A stretch of DNA of 64,000 bases from Buchnera aphidicola str. G002 (Myzus persicae) (GCF_000521565.1 NZ_CP002701.1:248001-312000), one strand, 5' to 3'. Shown: positions 39,884 to 50,424, counted from the first letter of the stretch. The notes: generated by a model not told the origin, from the letters alone. Numbers and translations are program-made.

Positions 39884-39998
39884 GTTTATTTCTTATCACC
39901 ATATTCATTTTTTATATTTATTTTAACATGCACTAAAAATATTTTATTGTTTTTATTAATTTTTCATAAAAATATTTTTAAAAAAATTAACTTAATAT

Positions 39999-40027
39999 TT
40001 CAAACCCATGTATATATAATATATAAT
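39999..40027 (+). promoter_or_regulatory. Candidate mnmA promoter
   Basis: TTCAAA (39999-40004), 17 nt and TATAAT (40022-40027); the -10 is perfect, the -35 matches four of six. Another overlapping TATAAT sits at 40015-40020. It would give a leader of about 55 nt before mnmA. Confidence 0.45.
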
Positions 40028-40087
40028 AGAATATTCTATTCTAAAGAAAATATATATCCTTAAAAACATTAAAAATTAATATTATTT

Positions 40088-41197
40088 ATGATAATAAGAA
40101 AAAATAAAAAAATAATTGTAGCAATGTCTGGAGGTGTAGACTCATCCGTAACTGCATGGATTTTAAAAAATAAAAAATATGAAGTAGAAGGTATATTTAT
40201 GAAAAATTGGGAGGAAGATGATACAGAAGAATATTGTAATTCTGCCAAAGATTTATTTGATGCCATAAACGTATGTAAAAAATTAAATATATATCTTCAC
40301 AAAATAAATTTATCTGAAGAATATTGGGAAACAGTTTTTAAAGATTTTTTAAATCAACACAAACAGGGAAAAACACCTAATCCAGATATATTATGTAATA
40401 AAGAAATTAAATTTAAGTGTTTATTTAACTATGCTATTCAAGAACTTAAAGCAAATTATTTTGCGACAGGTCATTATGCTCGTATAAAAAGAAAAAATAA
40501 ACAATATTTTTTATTAAAGGGTATTGATGTTAAAAAAGATCAAACTTATTTTTTATATACTTTAAATGACATTCAGCTTGAAAAAATTTTATTTCCCCTT
40601 GGAGATTTAAAAAAGAAAGAAGTCAGAAGAATTGCCGAAAAAATTAATTTAGAAGTAGCTAACAAAAAAGATTCTACTGGAATTTGTTTTATTGAACCTA
40701 AAAAAATAAAAAAATTTTTGAATCGTTATCTTGATGATAAAAAAGGTGATATCGTAACAACTTCTGGAAAAATTATTGGAGAACATAATGGTCTTTTTTA
40801 TTATACTTTAGGTCAAAGAAAAGGATTAAGAATTGGAGGAATAAAAGGACAGTATAATATTCCATGGTACGTAGTAGATAAAAAAATAAAAAAAAATATA
40901 TTAGTTGTTGCACAAGGTTCTTACAATAAACATCTTATGTCTATAGGTTTAATTGCTAAAAATATTCATTGGATTAATAGTAAAAATAAAATTATTTACC
41001 CATTTTCTTGTATGATTAAAACAAGATATCATCAAAAAGATATTAATTGCAGTATAGAATATTTAAATAATACTCATATTAAAATCATATTTCAAAATCC
41101 AGTACCTGCAGTTACACCAGGACAGTCAGTTGTTTTATACCTATCAGAAGTTTGTATGGGAGGTGGAATTATTGAATCTAGATTACCATTATTGTGA
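40088..41197 (+). CDS. mnmA: tRNA-specific 2-thiouridylase MnmA
   Basis: Thiolates U34 of tRNA-Lys, -Glu and -Gln. The 369 residues (E. coli 368) contain the PP-loop AMSGGVDSSVTA, catalytic C103 (NPDILCNKEIKF) and C200 (DSTGICFIE), and the C-terminal GQSVVLY region. Followed by hflD and purB in the E. coli order. Confidence 0.97.
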   Translation: MIIRKNKKIIVAMSGGVDSSVTAWILKNKKYEVEGIFMKNWEEDDTEEYCNSAKDLFDAINVCKKLNIYLHKINLSEEYWETVFKDFLNQHKQGKTPNPDILCNKEIKFKCLFNYAIQELKANYFATGHYARIKRKNKQYFLLKGIDVKKDQTYFLYTLNDIQLEKILFPLGDLKKKEVRRIAEKINLEVANKKDSTGICFIEPKKIKKFLNRYLDDKKGDIVTTSGKIIGEHNGLFYYTLGQRKGLRIGGIKGQYNIPWYVVDKKIKKNILVVAQGSYNKHLMSIGLIAKNIHWINSKNKIIYPFSCMIKTRYHQKDINCSIEYLNNTHIKIIFQNPVPAVTPGQSVVLYLSEVCMGGGIIESRLPLL

Positions 41198-41242
41198 TTT
41201 TTTTATTTTTTAAATAAATCAATAAATCAGGAGATAATTGTT

Positions 41243-41878
41243 ATTAAAAAAATCTATTCTATTACATTATCACTTGCAGGAATATGTCAATCAGCATACT
41301 TAGTACAAAAATTAGCTTATTCAGGAAAATGTGATAATCATGCTTTTGTAACATGTTTAAAAAGTATTTTAGAAATAAATCCCACTTCTTTAATGAAAAT
41401 ATATGGTAATGATGAAAAAAATTTAAATATAGGATTAGAAATTTTAATATCTCTTTTAACTCTTTCTAACTTTTCTTATTCATATATTGAATTAATTAAA
41501 TATATTTTAAATATGATCATTATTGAAAATAAATTAAAAAAGAATAGCAATACGCTTTATTCACTAAAACAAAAATTATTAATTATATCTAACAAATATC
41601 ATACTGATAAAAATATTAACATTTTAACATATCAATTAGCAGAGTTATATCTTAAAAACATTAGTTCTTTAGGTTCTCGTATTTTAGTTAAGGGAACAAA
41701 AAATTTTCTAGAAAATATTGCAATACAAGAAAAAATTCGATGTTTATTATTTTCAGGAATTCGTTCTGTTGTTTTATGGAAACAATTTGAAGGAAATGAA
41801 TTTAAAATAATATTTTTTAGAAAATGTATTATTAAAAAAGCAAAAATAATACTATATAATTTAAAAAATAATATTTAA
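41243..41878 (+). CDS. hflD: HflD homologue, apparent ATT (AUU) start
   Basis: E. coli HflD (YcfC) is a membrane-associated protein that influences lambda CII stability; its cellular role is poorly known. The first in-frame ATG is at 41393, but the 50 codons before it match the E. coli N-terminus (SITLSLAGICQSAYLVQKLA; E. coli DITLALAGICQSARLVQQLA). That conserved stretch begins at ATT 41243, preceded at 9 nt by AGGAG, and no ATG, GTG or TTG lies in frame. From there the protein is 211 residues (E. coli 213). I infer initiation at AUU, as known for infC. An internal start giving 161 residues is the alternative. Confidence 0.85.
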   Translation: MKKIYSITLSLAGICQSAYLVQKLAYSGKCDNHAFVTCLKSILEINPTSLMKIYGNDEKNLNIGLEILISLLTLSNFSYSYIELIKYILNMIIIENKLKKNSNTLYSLKQKLLIISNKYHTDKNINILTYQLAELYLKNISSLGSRILVKGTKNFLENIAIQEKIRCLLFSGIRSVVLWKQFEGNEFKIIFFRKCIIKKAKIILYNLKNNI

Positions 41879-41912
41879 TTATTTCTATAATATTAAAAAA
41901 TAGGTTTAAAAT

Positions 41913-43283
41913 ATGAAATTAACTTCATTGACAGCTATTTCTCCTATTGATGGACGATATAGTAATTTAACCATCTCATTAAGGAATATTTTTAGTGAAT
42001 TTGGTTTTTTAAAATATCGTCTTAATATAGAAATTCAGTGGTTTAAAAAATTAATAAGTATGTCTCAAATACTAAAAATAGAAAATCTTGAAAATAAAAA
42101 AATATTAATATTAGACGATATTTTAAAAAATTTCAGTGAAAAAGATGCTGTTCATATTAAACAAATAGAAAAATCAACTAAACACGATGTCAAAGCATTA
42201 GAATATTTTTTAAAAAATAAAATTTCTAGATTTGATGATTTTTCGTTAATTTTAGAATTTATACATTTTGGTTGTACTTCAGAAGATATTAATAATCTAG
42301 CTTATGCATTAATGCTTAAAGATACTCGTGATAAAATTATTTTGCCAATGTGGAATAAAATTCTTTGTTTTTTAAAAGAAATGGTTTTTAAATATAAAAA
42401 GATTCCTTTGTTATCTTTAACACATGGTCAACCAGCTACTCCGTCAACTATGGGAAAAGAAATTGCTAATTTTTACTATCGTATGAAACGTCAGTATATA
42501 AAATTGAAAAAGATAGAAATTTTAGGTAAAATAAATGGTAGTACTGGAAATTATAATGCACATTTAGCTGCATATCCTAAAGTAAATTGGCATATAATAA
42601 GTGAAGAATTTGTAACATCATTAGGAATTTCTTGGAATCCATATACTACTCAAATTGAACCACATGATTATATTGCAGAGTTTTTTAGTTGTATATCTCT
42701 TTTTAATTCAATTTTAATTAATTTTAATCGTGATGTTTGGGGTTATATTTCTCTTAATTATTTTCGACAAAAATTAATAGATAGTGAAATAGGTTCTTCA
42801 GTCATGCCACATAAAGTTAATCCAATAGATTTTGAAAATTCTGAAGGTAATTTAGGATTATCTAATGCTTTAATGAATCATATGATAGAAAAGCTACCTA
42901 TTTCTCGATGGCAGCGTGATTTAAGTGATTCTACAGTATTACGTAATTTAGGTGTAGCTATTTCTTATGCAATAGTTGCATATACTTCTCTATTATCAGG
43001 TCTTCATAAGATTGAAATTAATAAGAGACAATTATTAAAAAATTTAGATGCTAATTGGTCTATTTTATCTGAACCAATCCAAACAATTATGCGTCGGTAT
43101 GGCATTCAAAATGCGTATGAAGAATTGAAAAATTTAACTCGTGGTAAAGAAATAAACAAAAATTTGATACATACGTTTATTTCTAATTTAAAAATTCCAG
43201 AAAAAGAAAAAATACGGTTAAAAAAAATGAATCCTTCTAATTACATTGGTTATGCTAGTCAAATGAGCAATGAAATAGAATAA
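41913..43283 (+). CDS. purB: Adenylosuccinate lyase
   Basis: Acts twice in purine synthesis, releasing fumarate from SAICAR and from adenylosuccinate. The 456 residues equal E. coli PurB, opening MKLTSLTAISPIDGRYSN. Conserved catalytic segments: HFGCTSEDINNLAYALML, THGQPATPSTMGKE and the flexible signature loop GSSVMPHKVNPIDFENSEG. Follows hflD by 34 nt. Confidence 0.98.
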   Translation: MKLTSLTAISPIDGRYSNLTISLRNIFSEFGFLKYRLNIEIQWFKKLISMSQILKIENLENKKILILDDILKNFSEKDAVHIKQIEKSTKHDVKALEYFLKNKISRFDDFSLILEFIHFGCTSEDINNLAYALMLKDTRDKIILPMWNKILCFLKEMVFKYKKIPLLSLTHGQPATPSTMGKEIANFYYRMKRQYIKLKKIEILGKINGSTGNYNAHLAAYPKVNWHIISEEFVTSLGISWNPYTTQIEPHDYIAEFFSCISLFNSILINFNRDVWGYISLNYFRQKLIDSEIGSSVMPHKVNPIDFENSEGNLGLSNALMNHMIEKLPISRWQRDLSDSTVLRNLGVAISYAIVAYTSLLSGLHKIEINKRQLLKNLDANWSILSEPIQTIMRRYGIQNAYEELKNLTRGKEINKNLIHTFISNLKIPEKEKIRLKKMNPSNYIGYASQMSNEIE

Positions 43284-43390
43284 AGAATAAATATTAATAC
43301 AATAAATATATGATAAGAAATTTTTTATTTAAAATTCTTATTTTCTGTAATATAAAAATATTTTTCAAATAATTTAAGGAAGTTTTTCTT

Positions 43391-44015
43391 ATGAAGTTAG
43401 GAATTTTAATTATTTCATTAGTTTTGTTAACTGGATGTAATAAATTTTTACATGTTAAACTAAATTTAAAAAGAAATTATTTTTTAAATAAAAATAGCGT
43501 CGAACATGCTATACATAATTGGAATTATCTTATTAAAAATGCTTCTCACAAATACGGTGTCGATGAAAAATTAATAAAATCTATTATTTATACAGAATCT
43601 TCTGGTAATCCTTATGCTAAAAGTAATTCTAATGCTATCGGTTTAATGCAAATTAAACCTAATTCTGCAGGAGCAGAAATATATCGTATCACAGGTAAGA
43701 AAGGTCAACCTTCTGTTCAGTCGTTATATAATCCAAAGATTAATATTAATATAGGAACTGCTTATATTAATTTATTACAAAAAAAAAATTAATTGGTATT
43801 AAGAATAAAGACGTAATGCGATGTGCTATTATTGTGTCTTATGTTAATGGAACCAATGCTCTTCTTAAAATATTTTCTAAAAATAAAAAAGAAGCAATAT
43901 CAATCATAAATAGTATGACAATAGAGTCTTTTTCAAAATATATAAAAAAAAACATCCAGCAAAACAAGCATACCTTTATTTAATAAAGGTAATAAAAATT
44001 TATAATTTAATATAA
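43391..44015 (+). pseudogene. emtA: Membrane-bound lytic transglycosylase EmtA (MltE), two poly(A) frameshifts
   Basis: In E. coli a lipoprotein that cleaves peptidoglycan glycan strands. The first 133 codons (to 43792) carry the signal and lipobox LLTGC, and the catalytic Glu in YTESSGNPYA with NAIGLMQIK. The frame then breaks at a run of ten A (43779-43788). The continuation (GIKNKDVMRCAIIVSYVNG, matching E. coli EDPKVLQYALVVSYANG) is in the next frame. It breaks again at nine A (43944-43952), and HPAKQAYLYLIKV follows, ending at 44015. Restoring one A in each tract gives one full-length reading frame. No other damage is visible. Confidence 0.85.
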
Positions 44016-44084
44016 AGATATATCAGTAAAATATTCATAAAACTTAAAAAATTATTTTAAATCAGTATAATTGAGATTTGAAAA

Positions 44085-44864
44085 ATGGGGATTTTGAAGG
44101 GTAAAAAAATTTTAATTACTGGTATATATAATTCAAGATCAATTGCTTTTGGAATTGCACAATCTATGTATTATCAACAAGCAGAATTAGGATTTGTGTG
44201 TCAAAATGAAAAAATAAGCAATAAAATAAAAGATTTAGTTTCAGAAATGAAATCTAATTTCATATTATCATGCGATGTTTCTAATGATGAAAATATTAAA
44301 AAATTATTTTTCAACGTAAGTAAAGTATGGAAGAAATTCGATGGATTAGTACATTGTATTGCATATTGTCCAAAGAAGTATTTAAATGGAGATTTTATTG
44401 ATAATATTACTAGAAAAGGTTTTAACATTTCTCATGAAATTAGTTCTTATAGTTTTTTGGGAATGGTAAAAGAATGTAGAAAAATGTTAAATAGTTTTTC
44501 CTCTTTAGTCACACTGTCTTATTTAGGTGCAAAGAAAGTAGTACCAAATTATAATATTATGGGCTCAGCAAAAGCTTCATTAGAAGCCAATGTTCGTTAT
44601 ATGGCTTATACATTAGGAGAAAATAACATTAGAGTTAATACTATTTCATGTGGTCCTATTAAAACTGTTTCTTCTTATAATATTAAAAATTTTAATAAAA
44701 TAAATAATTTTCATCATTCATCTTCTTTTATAAAAAATTTGATTACTGCTGAAAATATAGGTAACGTTGCATCTTTTTTACTATCTAATTTATCTTACGG
44801 TATTACTGGATCAGTGATTTATGTTGATCATGGTGTTAATATTAGTAGTACAAATTCTGTTTAA
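44085..44864 (+). CDS. fabI: Enoyl-[acyl-carrier-protein] reductase (NADH) FabI
   Basis: Last reduction of each fatty-acid elongation cycle. The 259 residues (E. coli 262) form an atypical short-chain dehydrogenase fold with catalytic Y146, Y156 and K163 at the E. coli numbers (TLSYLGAKKVVPNYNIMGSAK). The cofactor loop reads GIYNSRSIA (E. coli GVASKLSIA), and the substrate-binding loop around 195-215 diverges strongly. Works with FabZ and AcpS in this window. Confidence 0.96.
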   Translation: MGILKGKKILITGIYNSRSIAFGIAQSMYYQQAELGFVCQNEKISNKIKDLVSEMKSNFILSCDVSNDENIKKLFFNVSKVWKKFDGLVHCIAYCPKKYLNGDFIDNITRKGFNISHEISSYSFLGMVKECRKMLNSFSSLVTLSYLGAKKVVPNYNIMGSAKASLEANVRYMAYTLGENNIRVNTISCGPIKTVSSYNIKNFNKINNFHHSSSFIKNLITAENIGNVASFLLSNLSYGITGSVIYVDHGVNISSTNSV

Positions 44865-45059
44865 AAATATATAATATTTTATTCTATATAAGTTTTTATA
44901 TAAAACATTTTAAAAATATTTATATTGAGATATATTCAATTGTTTTTAATTAAAATTAAAAAAATTATCTATGCTATTTCATAAATAAGTTATATATTTA
45001 AATTAATTTAAATTTATAAGATTATTAATTATCTACTATGACAATTAGGTTGTATTATT

Positions 45060-46997
45060 ATGTTCCAAAATAATCCATTACTTGCACAGTTAAAAAAAAA
45101 TCTACATGCTAAAACTCCAAGAGTTGAAGGCATAGTAAAAAGTACTGAAAGAGGATTTGGATTTTTAGAAGTTGATGCTCAAAAAAGTTATTTTATACCT
45201 CCAAAAAATATGAAAAAAGTAATGCATGGAGATAAAATAGTTGCATTATTAAAAATAGAACAAGAAAGAGAAATTGTTGAACCTGAAAGATTAATTGAAC
45301 CATTTTTAAATAGATTTGTTGGAAAAATAGAAAAAAAAGATAACAGATTATTTATTATACCCGATTATCCATTTTTAAAAACTCTTATAACCTGTCAACC
45401 TAATAAAAATTGTTCAGCTTTTTTTCATCATGGAGATTGGGCAGTAGCTAAATTAATTAAACATAAACTAAGAGGAGATTATCTTTTTTATGCTGAATTA
45501 ATTGAAAAAATTATATCAGAAGATGATCCATTAACACCATGGTGGGTAACTTTAGCACGTCATAATCTTGATAAAAAAGAACCTTTATTTGAAAAAAATG
45601 ATCTCATTTTAAAAGAAAATTATCCAAGAAAAGATCTAACAGATTTAGATTTTATTACTATAGATAATAGCAATACTAAAGATATTGACGATGCCCTTTT
45701 TATTCATAAAGATTTGAATGGTCAATTTTATTTAACTGTAGCGATTGCAGACCCTACTGCTTATATAAAACAGGATAGTAAATTAGATTTAATAGCATCT
45801 AAAAGGGGTTTTACAAATTATTTGCCAGGATTTAACATTCCAATGTTACCTCGAAATTTATCAGAAGATATATGTTCATTAAATCCTAATAAAAGACGTC
45901 CTGTATTAGCATGTAATATTATTATATTAAAAGATGGAAGTATTTCTAAAAATGTCGATTTTTTTTTAGCATGGATCAAATCAAAATCAAAATTATCTTA
46001 TGAAAATGTTTCAGATTGGCTCGAAAAATCTAGTACATGGATACCAAAAACAAAATCTATCGAAAAACAAATATTACTTTTACATCGTCTATGTTTATTA
46101 CGTATAAAATGGAGAGAAGTAAATGCAGTATTATTTAAAGATAGCTTAGAATATCGCTTTCATTTATCAGACGAAGGAAAAGTTATTGATATTTTTATTG
46201 AAAAACGTCGTATTGCTCATAAAATAATTGAAGAAGCAATGATAATTGCTAATATATCTGCAGCTAATTTTTTATCTCATCATCTTGGTTTTGGCATATA
46301 TAATATACATACTGGTTTCGATCTTGTTAATGCTGAAAATGCAGTAACTTTTTTAAAAAATTATCATTTATATTTTACTGTTAAAGAAATAACAACATTA
46401 AAAGGATTTTGTAAACTTCGTCGTATTTTAAATATGTTGTCTAATAGTTATATTGATAGTCGAATGCGCCGTTTTCAATCTTTCGGAGATTTTAGTATTA
46501 TGCCAGGACCTCATTTTGCCTTAGGTTTTTCGAAATATGCAACTTGGACTTCTCCTATTCGAAAATATAGTGATATGATTAATCATCGTCTATTGAAAGC
46601 GATTATAAACAAAGAAAAACCAATTAAACCTAGTGAAGACATTAAATTAAAAATTAGTGAACAAAAAAGACGTAATCGTATCTCTGAACGAGACGTATCA
46701 GATTGGCTCTATACCATATTATTAAAGAAAAAGAAATACGAAAATAAAAAATTCAAAGCTGAAATTATTGATATTGCTAGAAGTGGAATGAGAGCTAGAT
46801 TAATAGAAAATGGTGCCAATGTTTTCATTCCAGGAGTTTTCTTGCATCCCATTAGAGAAGAATTAATATTTAATCAAGAAATAGGTAAGGTTTTTATTAA
46901 TGGAATAGTTCAATATAAAGTATCTGATTACATTGACGTTACTTTATCTGAAATTCGACAAGAGACAAGAAGTATTATTGCTAAGCCTGAAAATTAA
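45060..46997 (+). CDS. rnb: Exoribonuclease II
   Basis: Processive 3'-5' hydrolytic RNase of mRNA decay. The 645 residues (E. coli 644) start MFQNNPLLAQLKKNL, with two N-terminal cold-shock domains, the RNB catalytic domain with aspartates in FITIDNSNTKDIDDALF, the SPIRKYSDMINHRLL motif, and a C-terminal S1 domain. fabI-rnb order matches E. coli. Confidence 0.97.
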   Translation: MFQNNPLLAQLKKNLHAKTPRVEGIVKSTERGFGFLEVDAQKSYFIPPKNMKKVMHGDKIVALLKIEQEREIVEPERLIEPFLNRFVGKIEKKDNRLFIIPDYPFLKTLITCQPNKNCSAFFHHGDWAVAKLIKHKLRGDYLFYAELIEKIISEDDPLTPWWVTLARHNLDKKEPLFEKNDLILKENYPRKDLTDLDFITIDNSNTKDIDDALFIHKDLNGQFYLTVAIADPTAYIKQDSKLDLIASKRGFTNYLPGFNIPMLPRNLSEDICSLNPNKRRPVLACNIIILKDGSISKNVDFFLAWIKSKSKLSYENVSDWLEKSSTWIPKTKSIEKQILLLHRLCLLRIKWREVNAVLFKDSLEYRFHLSDEGKVIDIFIEKRRIAHKIIEEAMIIANISAANFLSHHLGFGIYNIHTGFDLVNAENAVTFLKNYHLYFTVKEITTLKGFCKLRRILNMLSNSYIDSRMRRFQSFGDFSIMPGPHFALGFSKYATWTSPIRKYSDMINHRLLKAIINKEKPIKPSEDIKLKISEQKRRNRISERDVSDWLYTILLKKKKYENKKFKAEIIDIARSGMRARLIENGANVFIPGVFLHPIREELIFNQEIGKVFINGIVQYKVSDYIDVTLSEIRQETRSIIAKPEN

Positions 46998-47116
46998 ATA
47001 TCAATGAAAATAAAAAAAATATTTTATATGTTAATATGATAAAAAAAAGTATCTTAGATTAGATAAAATATCTTTAATAAATTATCTAAATTCAAAATAA
47101 ATTAGGAGCATGTCAT

Positions 47117-47764
47117 ATGAATATTTCATTTTTTGATTTATCTATATATATAAAATTTTTTATAGGTTTATGTGCTTTGGTTAATCCAATTGGAATGATT
47201 CCTATCTTTACAACTATGACAAATAATCAGTCTTTTATAGAAAGAAAAAAGACTAATTTAATAGCTAATTTTTCAGCTTCGCTAATTTTAATTATATCAT
47301 TATTTTTTGGTAATAATATTCTAAATATTTTTGGTATATCTATTAATTCTTTTCGTATTGCTGGAGGTATACTAATAATTAGTATTGCTTTTTCTATGAT
47401 TAGTGGTGAATTTATAAATAAAATAAAAAAAGAAAAAGATCAGAAAAAAGAAAAAAAAATAGAGAATATTAGTGTTGTTCCTTTAGCCATGCCTTTAATT
47501 GCAGGACCAGGAGCGATTAGTTCGACAATTGTTTGGAGTACTTATTATTCTACTTGGATTAATTTATTTATATGTAGTTTAGTTATTTTTTTATTTTCAT
47601 TTATATGTTGGTTGTGTTTTCAAGCTGCTCCATGTGTGGTTCAGATCTTAGGAGAAACAGGTATTAATATTATTACTCGTATTATGGGTCTATTACTAAT
47701 GTCTCTTGGAATAGAATTTATTAGTACTGGTATTAGTGCTATTTTACCTGGATTATTAAATTAA
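47117..47764 (+). CDS. ychE: MarC-family integral membrane protein YchE
   Basis: Inner-membrane protein of unknown substrate. The 215 residues equal E. coli YchE, with six hydrophobic segments and the family motifs ALVNPIGMIPIF, SFRIAGGILII, PLAMPLIAGPGAISSTIVW and ITRIMGLLLMSLGIEFI. A charged A-rich loop lies at about residues 100-115. TAGGAG precedes the ATG. Function cannot be assigned beyond family. Confidence 0.93.
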   Translation: MNISFFDLSIYIKFFIGLCALVNPIGMIPIFTTMTNNQSFIERKKTNLIANFSASLILIISLFFGNNILNIFGISINSFRIAGGILIISIAFSMISGEFINKIKKEKDQKKEKKIENISVVPLAMPLIAGPGAISSTIVWSTYYSTWINLFICSLVIFLFSFICWLCFQAAPCVVQILGETGINIITRIMGLLLMSLGIEFISTGISAILPGLLN

Positions 47765-47791
47765 TTAGTTAATTTATTAAAGTTTCACTAA

Positions 47792-48451
47792 GTGTTGGAT
47801 TATTTTTTGAAAAATAAAATTATTTTTTTTCGCAATTTAGGATTAGAAGATTGGTTGACAACTGTTAATAAAATGAATACTTTTACACAATTGCGTGATA
47901 TTAATACATTTGATGAGATTTGGTTCGTAGAACATTATCCTATTTTTACCCAAGGACAATTAAATAGAAAAGACAAGATAAAATTCATTCACAATATTCC
48001 TATAGTAAATTCTAATAGAGGTGGTCGTATTACCTATCACGGTCCAGGACAACAAATATTATATTTTTTAATTAATTTAAAACGTCGTAAAATTAACATT
48101 CGTCAATTAGTTGATATGATGCAAGAAATAGTAATAGAAATTTTAAATCATTTTTCTCTTCAGGCATACGTTAAAAAAACGTCACCAGGTGTATATATAA
48201 ATAAAAAAAAAATATGTTCCTTAGGATTACGAGTAAAAAAAGGATGTACCTTACATGGTTTAGCACTTAATGTCAATATGAATTTAACTCCATTTGATTA
48301 CATTCATCCTTGCGGAGATGAAAATATGAAGATGACACAAATAAAAGATTTTAATTTATATGTTAAATTAGAAGATATACGTTTGATTTTCATCAAAAAA
48401 TTATCTAAATTTTTAGATGCATATATTATCAATCATGAATATAATTCATAA
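47792..48451 (+). CDS. lipB: Octanoyl-[ACP]:protein N-octanoyltransferase LipB
   Basis: Transfers octanoyl from ACP to lipoyl domains of 2-oxoacid dehydrogenases. With a GTG start at 47792 the product is 219 residues (E. coli 213). A TTG at 47807, preceded by GGA at 7 nt, would give 214 residues and aligns better with the E. coli N-terminus. Conserved segments: VEHYPIFTQGQ, SNRGGRITYHGPGQQI, KKICSLGLRV, GLALNVNMNLTPF and the catalytic Cys in HPCGDENM. Followed by lipA. Confidence 0.94.
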   Translation: MLDYFLKNKIIFFRNLGLEDWLTTVNKMNTFTQLRDINTFDEIWFVEHYPIFTQGQLNRKDKIKFIHNIPIVNSNRGGRITYHGPGQQILYFLINLKRRKINIRQLVDMMQEIVIEILNHFSLQAYVKKTSPGVYINKKKICSLGLRVKKGCTLHGLALNVNMNLTPFDYIHPCGDENMKMTQIKDFNLYVKLEDIRLIFIKKLSKFLDAYIINHEYNS

Positions 48452-48580
48452 TTAAACAAATACTTTTAATTAAGTCTAAAAATATAAATTTTATATTATA
48501 TAAAGTTTTTCTGAAACAATTATTTTTTAATTGAATATATAATATATATTTTTATATTTGTAATTGAGATAATAAATTTA

Positions 48581-49534
48581 ATGAAGAGACATACAGGTGT
48601 TATATTAAAAAATAAAATATCTAAAAAAATAAATATCATTCCCATTAAAAAAATATCTGAAATTGAAAAAAAATTACCAAAACCGGATTGGATAAAAATT
48701 AAAATACCTGTTAATACATCTCGTATACATAACATTAAAAAAGCTTTACGTAAAAATAATTTACATTCTGTTTGTGAAGAAGCACAGTGTCCTAATTTAT
48801 CAGAATGTTTCAATAATGGAACTGCAACATTTATGATTCTTGGATCAATATGTACACGAAACTGTCCTTTTTGTGCTGTATTTCATGGAAAACCTAATCC
48901 TGTCAATATAGAAGAACCTGAAAAATTATCGAATACAATAGCTGACATGGAAATTGACTATGTAGTAATTACATCAGTTGTCCGTGATGATTTATATGAT
49001 GGAGGGGCTCAACATTTTGTTAATTGTATTCAATCGATTCGAAATAGAAATAAAGTGAAAATAGAAATATTGGTTCCTGATTTTAGAGGAAAAATAGAAT
49101 TAATTTTAAAAATTTTTAATACAGCATTACCAGATATTTTTAATCATAATATAGAAAACATTCCACGAATGTATAAAAAAATTCGTCCGGGAGCAGATTA
49201 TAAAAGATCATTATCTTTATTAGAATCATTTAAAAAAAGATATTTCGAGATTCCTACAAAATCTGGCCTAATGTTAGGACTTGGTGAAAAGGATACAGAA
49301 ATCATTCAAGTAATGAAAGATTTGTATTCAAGTGGTGTTACATTATTAACAGTAGGACAATATCTTCAACCTAGTATTCATCATCTTCCAGTTCAGCGTT
49401 ATATCACACCTTTAGAATTTGAGAATATAAAAAAAGAAGCTTTATCTATTGGTTTTACTAATGCTTTTTGTGGTCCTTTTGTTCGCTCTTCATATCATGC
49501 TAGTTTTCAATCTCATTTACCTGTTAAGAAATAA
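48581..49534 (+). CDS. lipA: Lipoyl synthase
   Basis: Radical-SAM enzyme inserting two sulfurs into protein-bound octanoyl groups. The 317 residues (E. coli 321) show the sacrificial cluster cysteines C65, C70 and C76 ([14 protein letters not shown]) and the radical-SAM cysteines C91, C95 and C98 (CTRNCPFC). The C-terminal RSSYHA motif supplies the serine ligand. With lipB it completes endogenous lipoate synthesis. Confidence 0.97.
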   Translation: MKRHTGVILKNKISKKINIIPIKKISEIEKKLPKPDWIKIKIPVNTSRIHNIKKALRKNNLHSVCEEAQCPNLSECFNNGTATFMILGSICTRNCPFCAVFHGKPNPVNIEEPEKLSNTIADMEIDYVVITSVVRDDLYDGGAQHFVNCIQSIRNRNKVKIEILVPDFRGKIELILKIFNTALPDIFNHNIENIPRMYKKIRPGADYKRSLSLLESFKKRYFEIPTKSGLMLGLGEKDTEIIQVMKDLYSSGVTLLTVGQYLQPSIHHLPVQRYITPLEFENIKKEALSIGFTNAFCGPFVRSSYHASFQSHLPVKK

Positions 49535-49671
49535 TAATGTTGATAATATTTAAAGATTAATTTTTTATAAATATTTTTATATGTTGTGTAATACATATAT
49601 TTTACATCAAAAAAACGTATAGAAAATAATATTTTTATTGATTTATATTATTTTATACTAGAGGTTGCATA

Positions 49672-50382
49672 GTGTTAAATCCTAATTTATTTAATATACC
49701 CAAAATTATTATTGCATTAGATTTCTGTAATAAAAAATCAGCTATGAAAATAGTAAATCTTCTTAATCCATCTATTTATTATTTAAAAATTGGAAAAGAG
49801 ATGTTTACTGTTTTAGGTTGTCAATTTATCAAAGAATTACATCAACTCGGATTTAACATATTTCTTGATTTAAAATTTCATGATATTCCTAATACTGTAT
49901 TTAATGCAACAAAAGCAGCAGCAGATTTAGGAATATGGATGTTAAGTGTACATGCATCTGGCGGTAAAAAAATGTTAGTTTCTGCAAAAAAAGCATTGAA
50001 ATCTTTTAAAACAGCTCCTTTATTAATAGCTATTACTGCACTCACTAGTTTAAAAGAAGAAGAATTGAAAGAAATTGGCATTCAAATGTCTTTAAAAGAA
50101 TATATTTTAACTTTGTCAAAATTATCTAATGATTGTGGTTTAGATGGAATTGTCTGTCCAGGAAAAGAAGCAAAAAAAATAAAATCTTTATTTGGAGATA
50201 AATGTAAAATTGTTACACCAGGTATTAGAGTAGCTGAAGATGCTTTATATGATCAAAATAATATTATTACTCCTAAAGAAGCTAAAAAATACAAAATAGA
50301 TTATATAGTAATAGGCCGTTCTATTACTATGTCAAAAGATCCAATAAAAAAATTAGAATTAATAATAAAATCGATGCAATAA
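49672..50382 (+). CDS. pyrF: Orotidine 5'-phosphate decarboxylase
   Basis: Last step of UMP synthesis. The 236 residues (E. coli 245, whose N-terminus is longer) keep the catalytic residues D17, K39, D66, K68 and D71 (IFLDLKFHDIPNT) and the phosphate-binding VTPGIRV and VIGRSIT. The start is GTG at 49672, after AGAGG; no in-frame ATG is near. Together with pyrH it serves pyrimidine synthesis. Confidence 0.97.
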   Translation: MLNPNLFNIPKIIIALDFCNKKSAMKIVNLLNPSIYYLKIGKEMFTVLGCQFIKELHQLGFNIFLDLKFHDIPNTVFNATKAAADLGIWMLSVHASGGKKMLVSAKKALKSFKTAPLLIAITALTSLKEEELKEIGIQMSLKEYILTLSKLSNDCGLDGIVCPGKEAKKIKSLFGDKCKIVTPGIRVAEDALYDQNNIITPKEAKKYKIDYIVIGRSITMSKDPIKKLELIIKSMQ

Positions 50383-50424
50383 AAAATTCATGAAAATATG
50401 TTTAATCCTATATTAGGAGGATTT

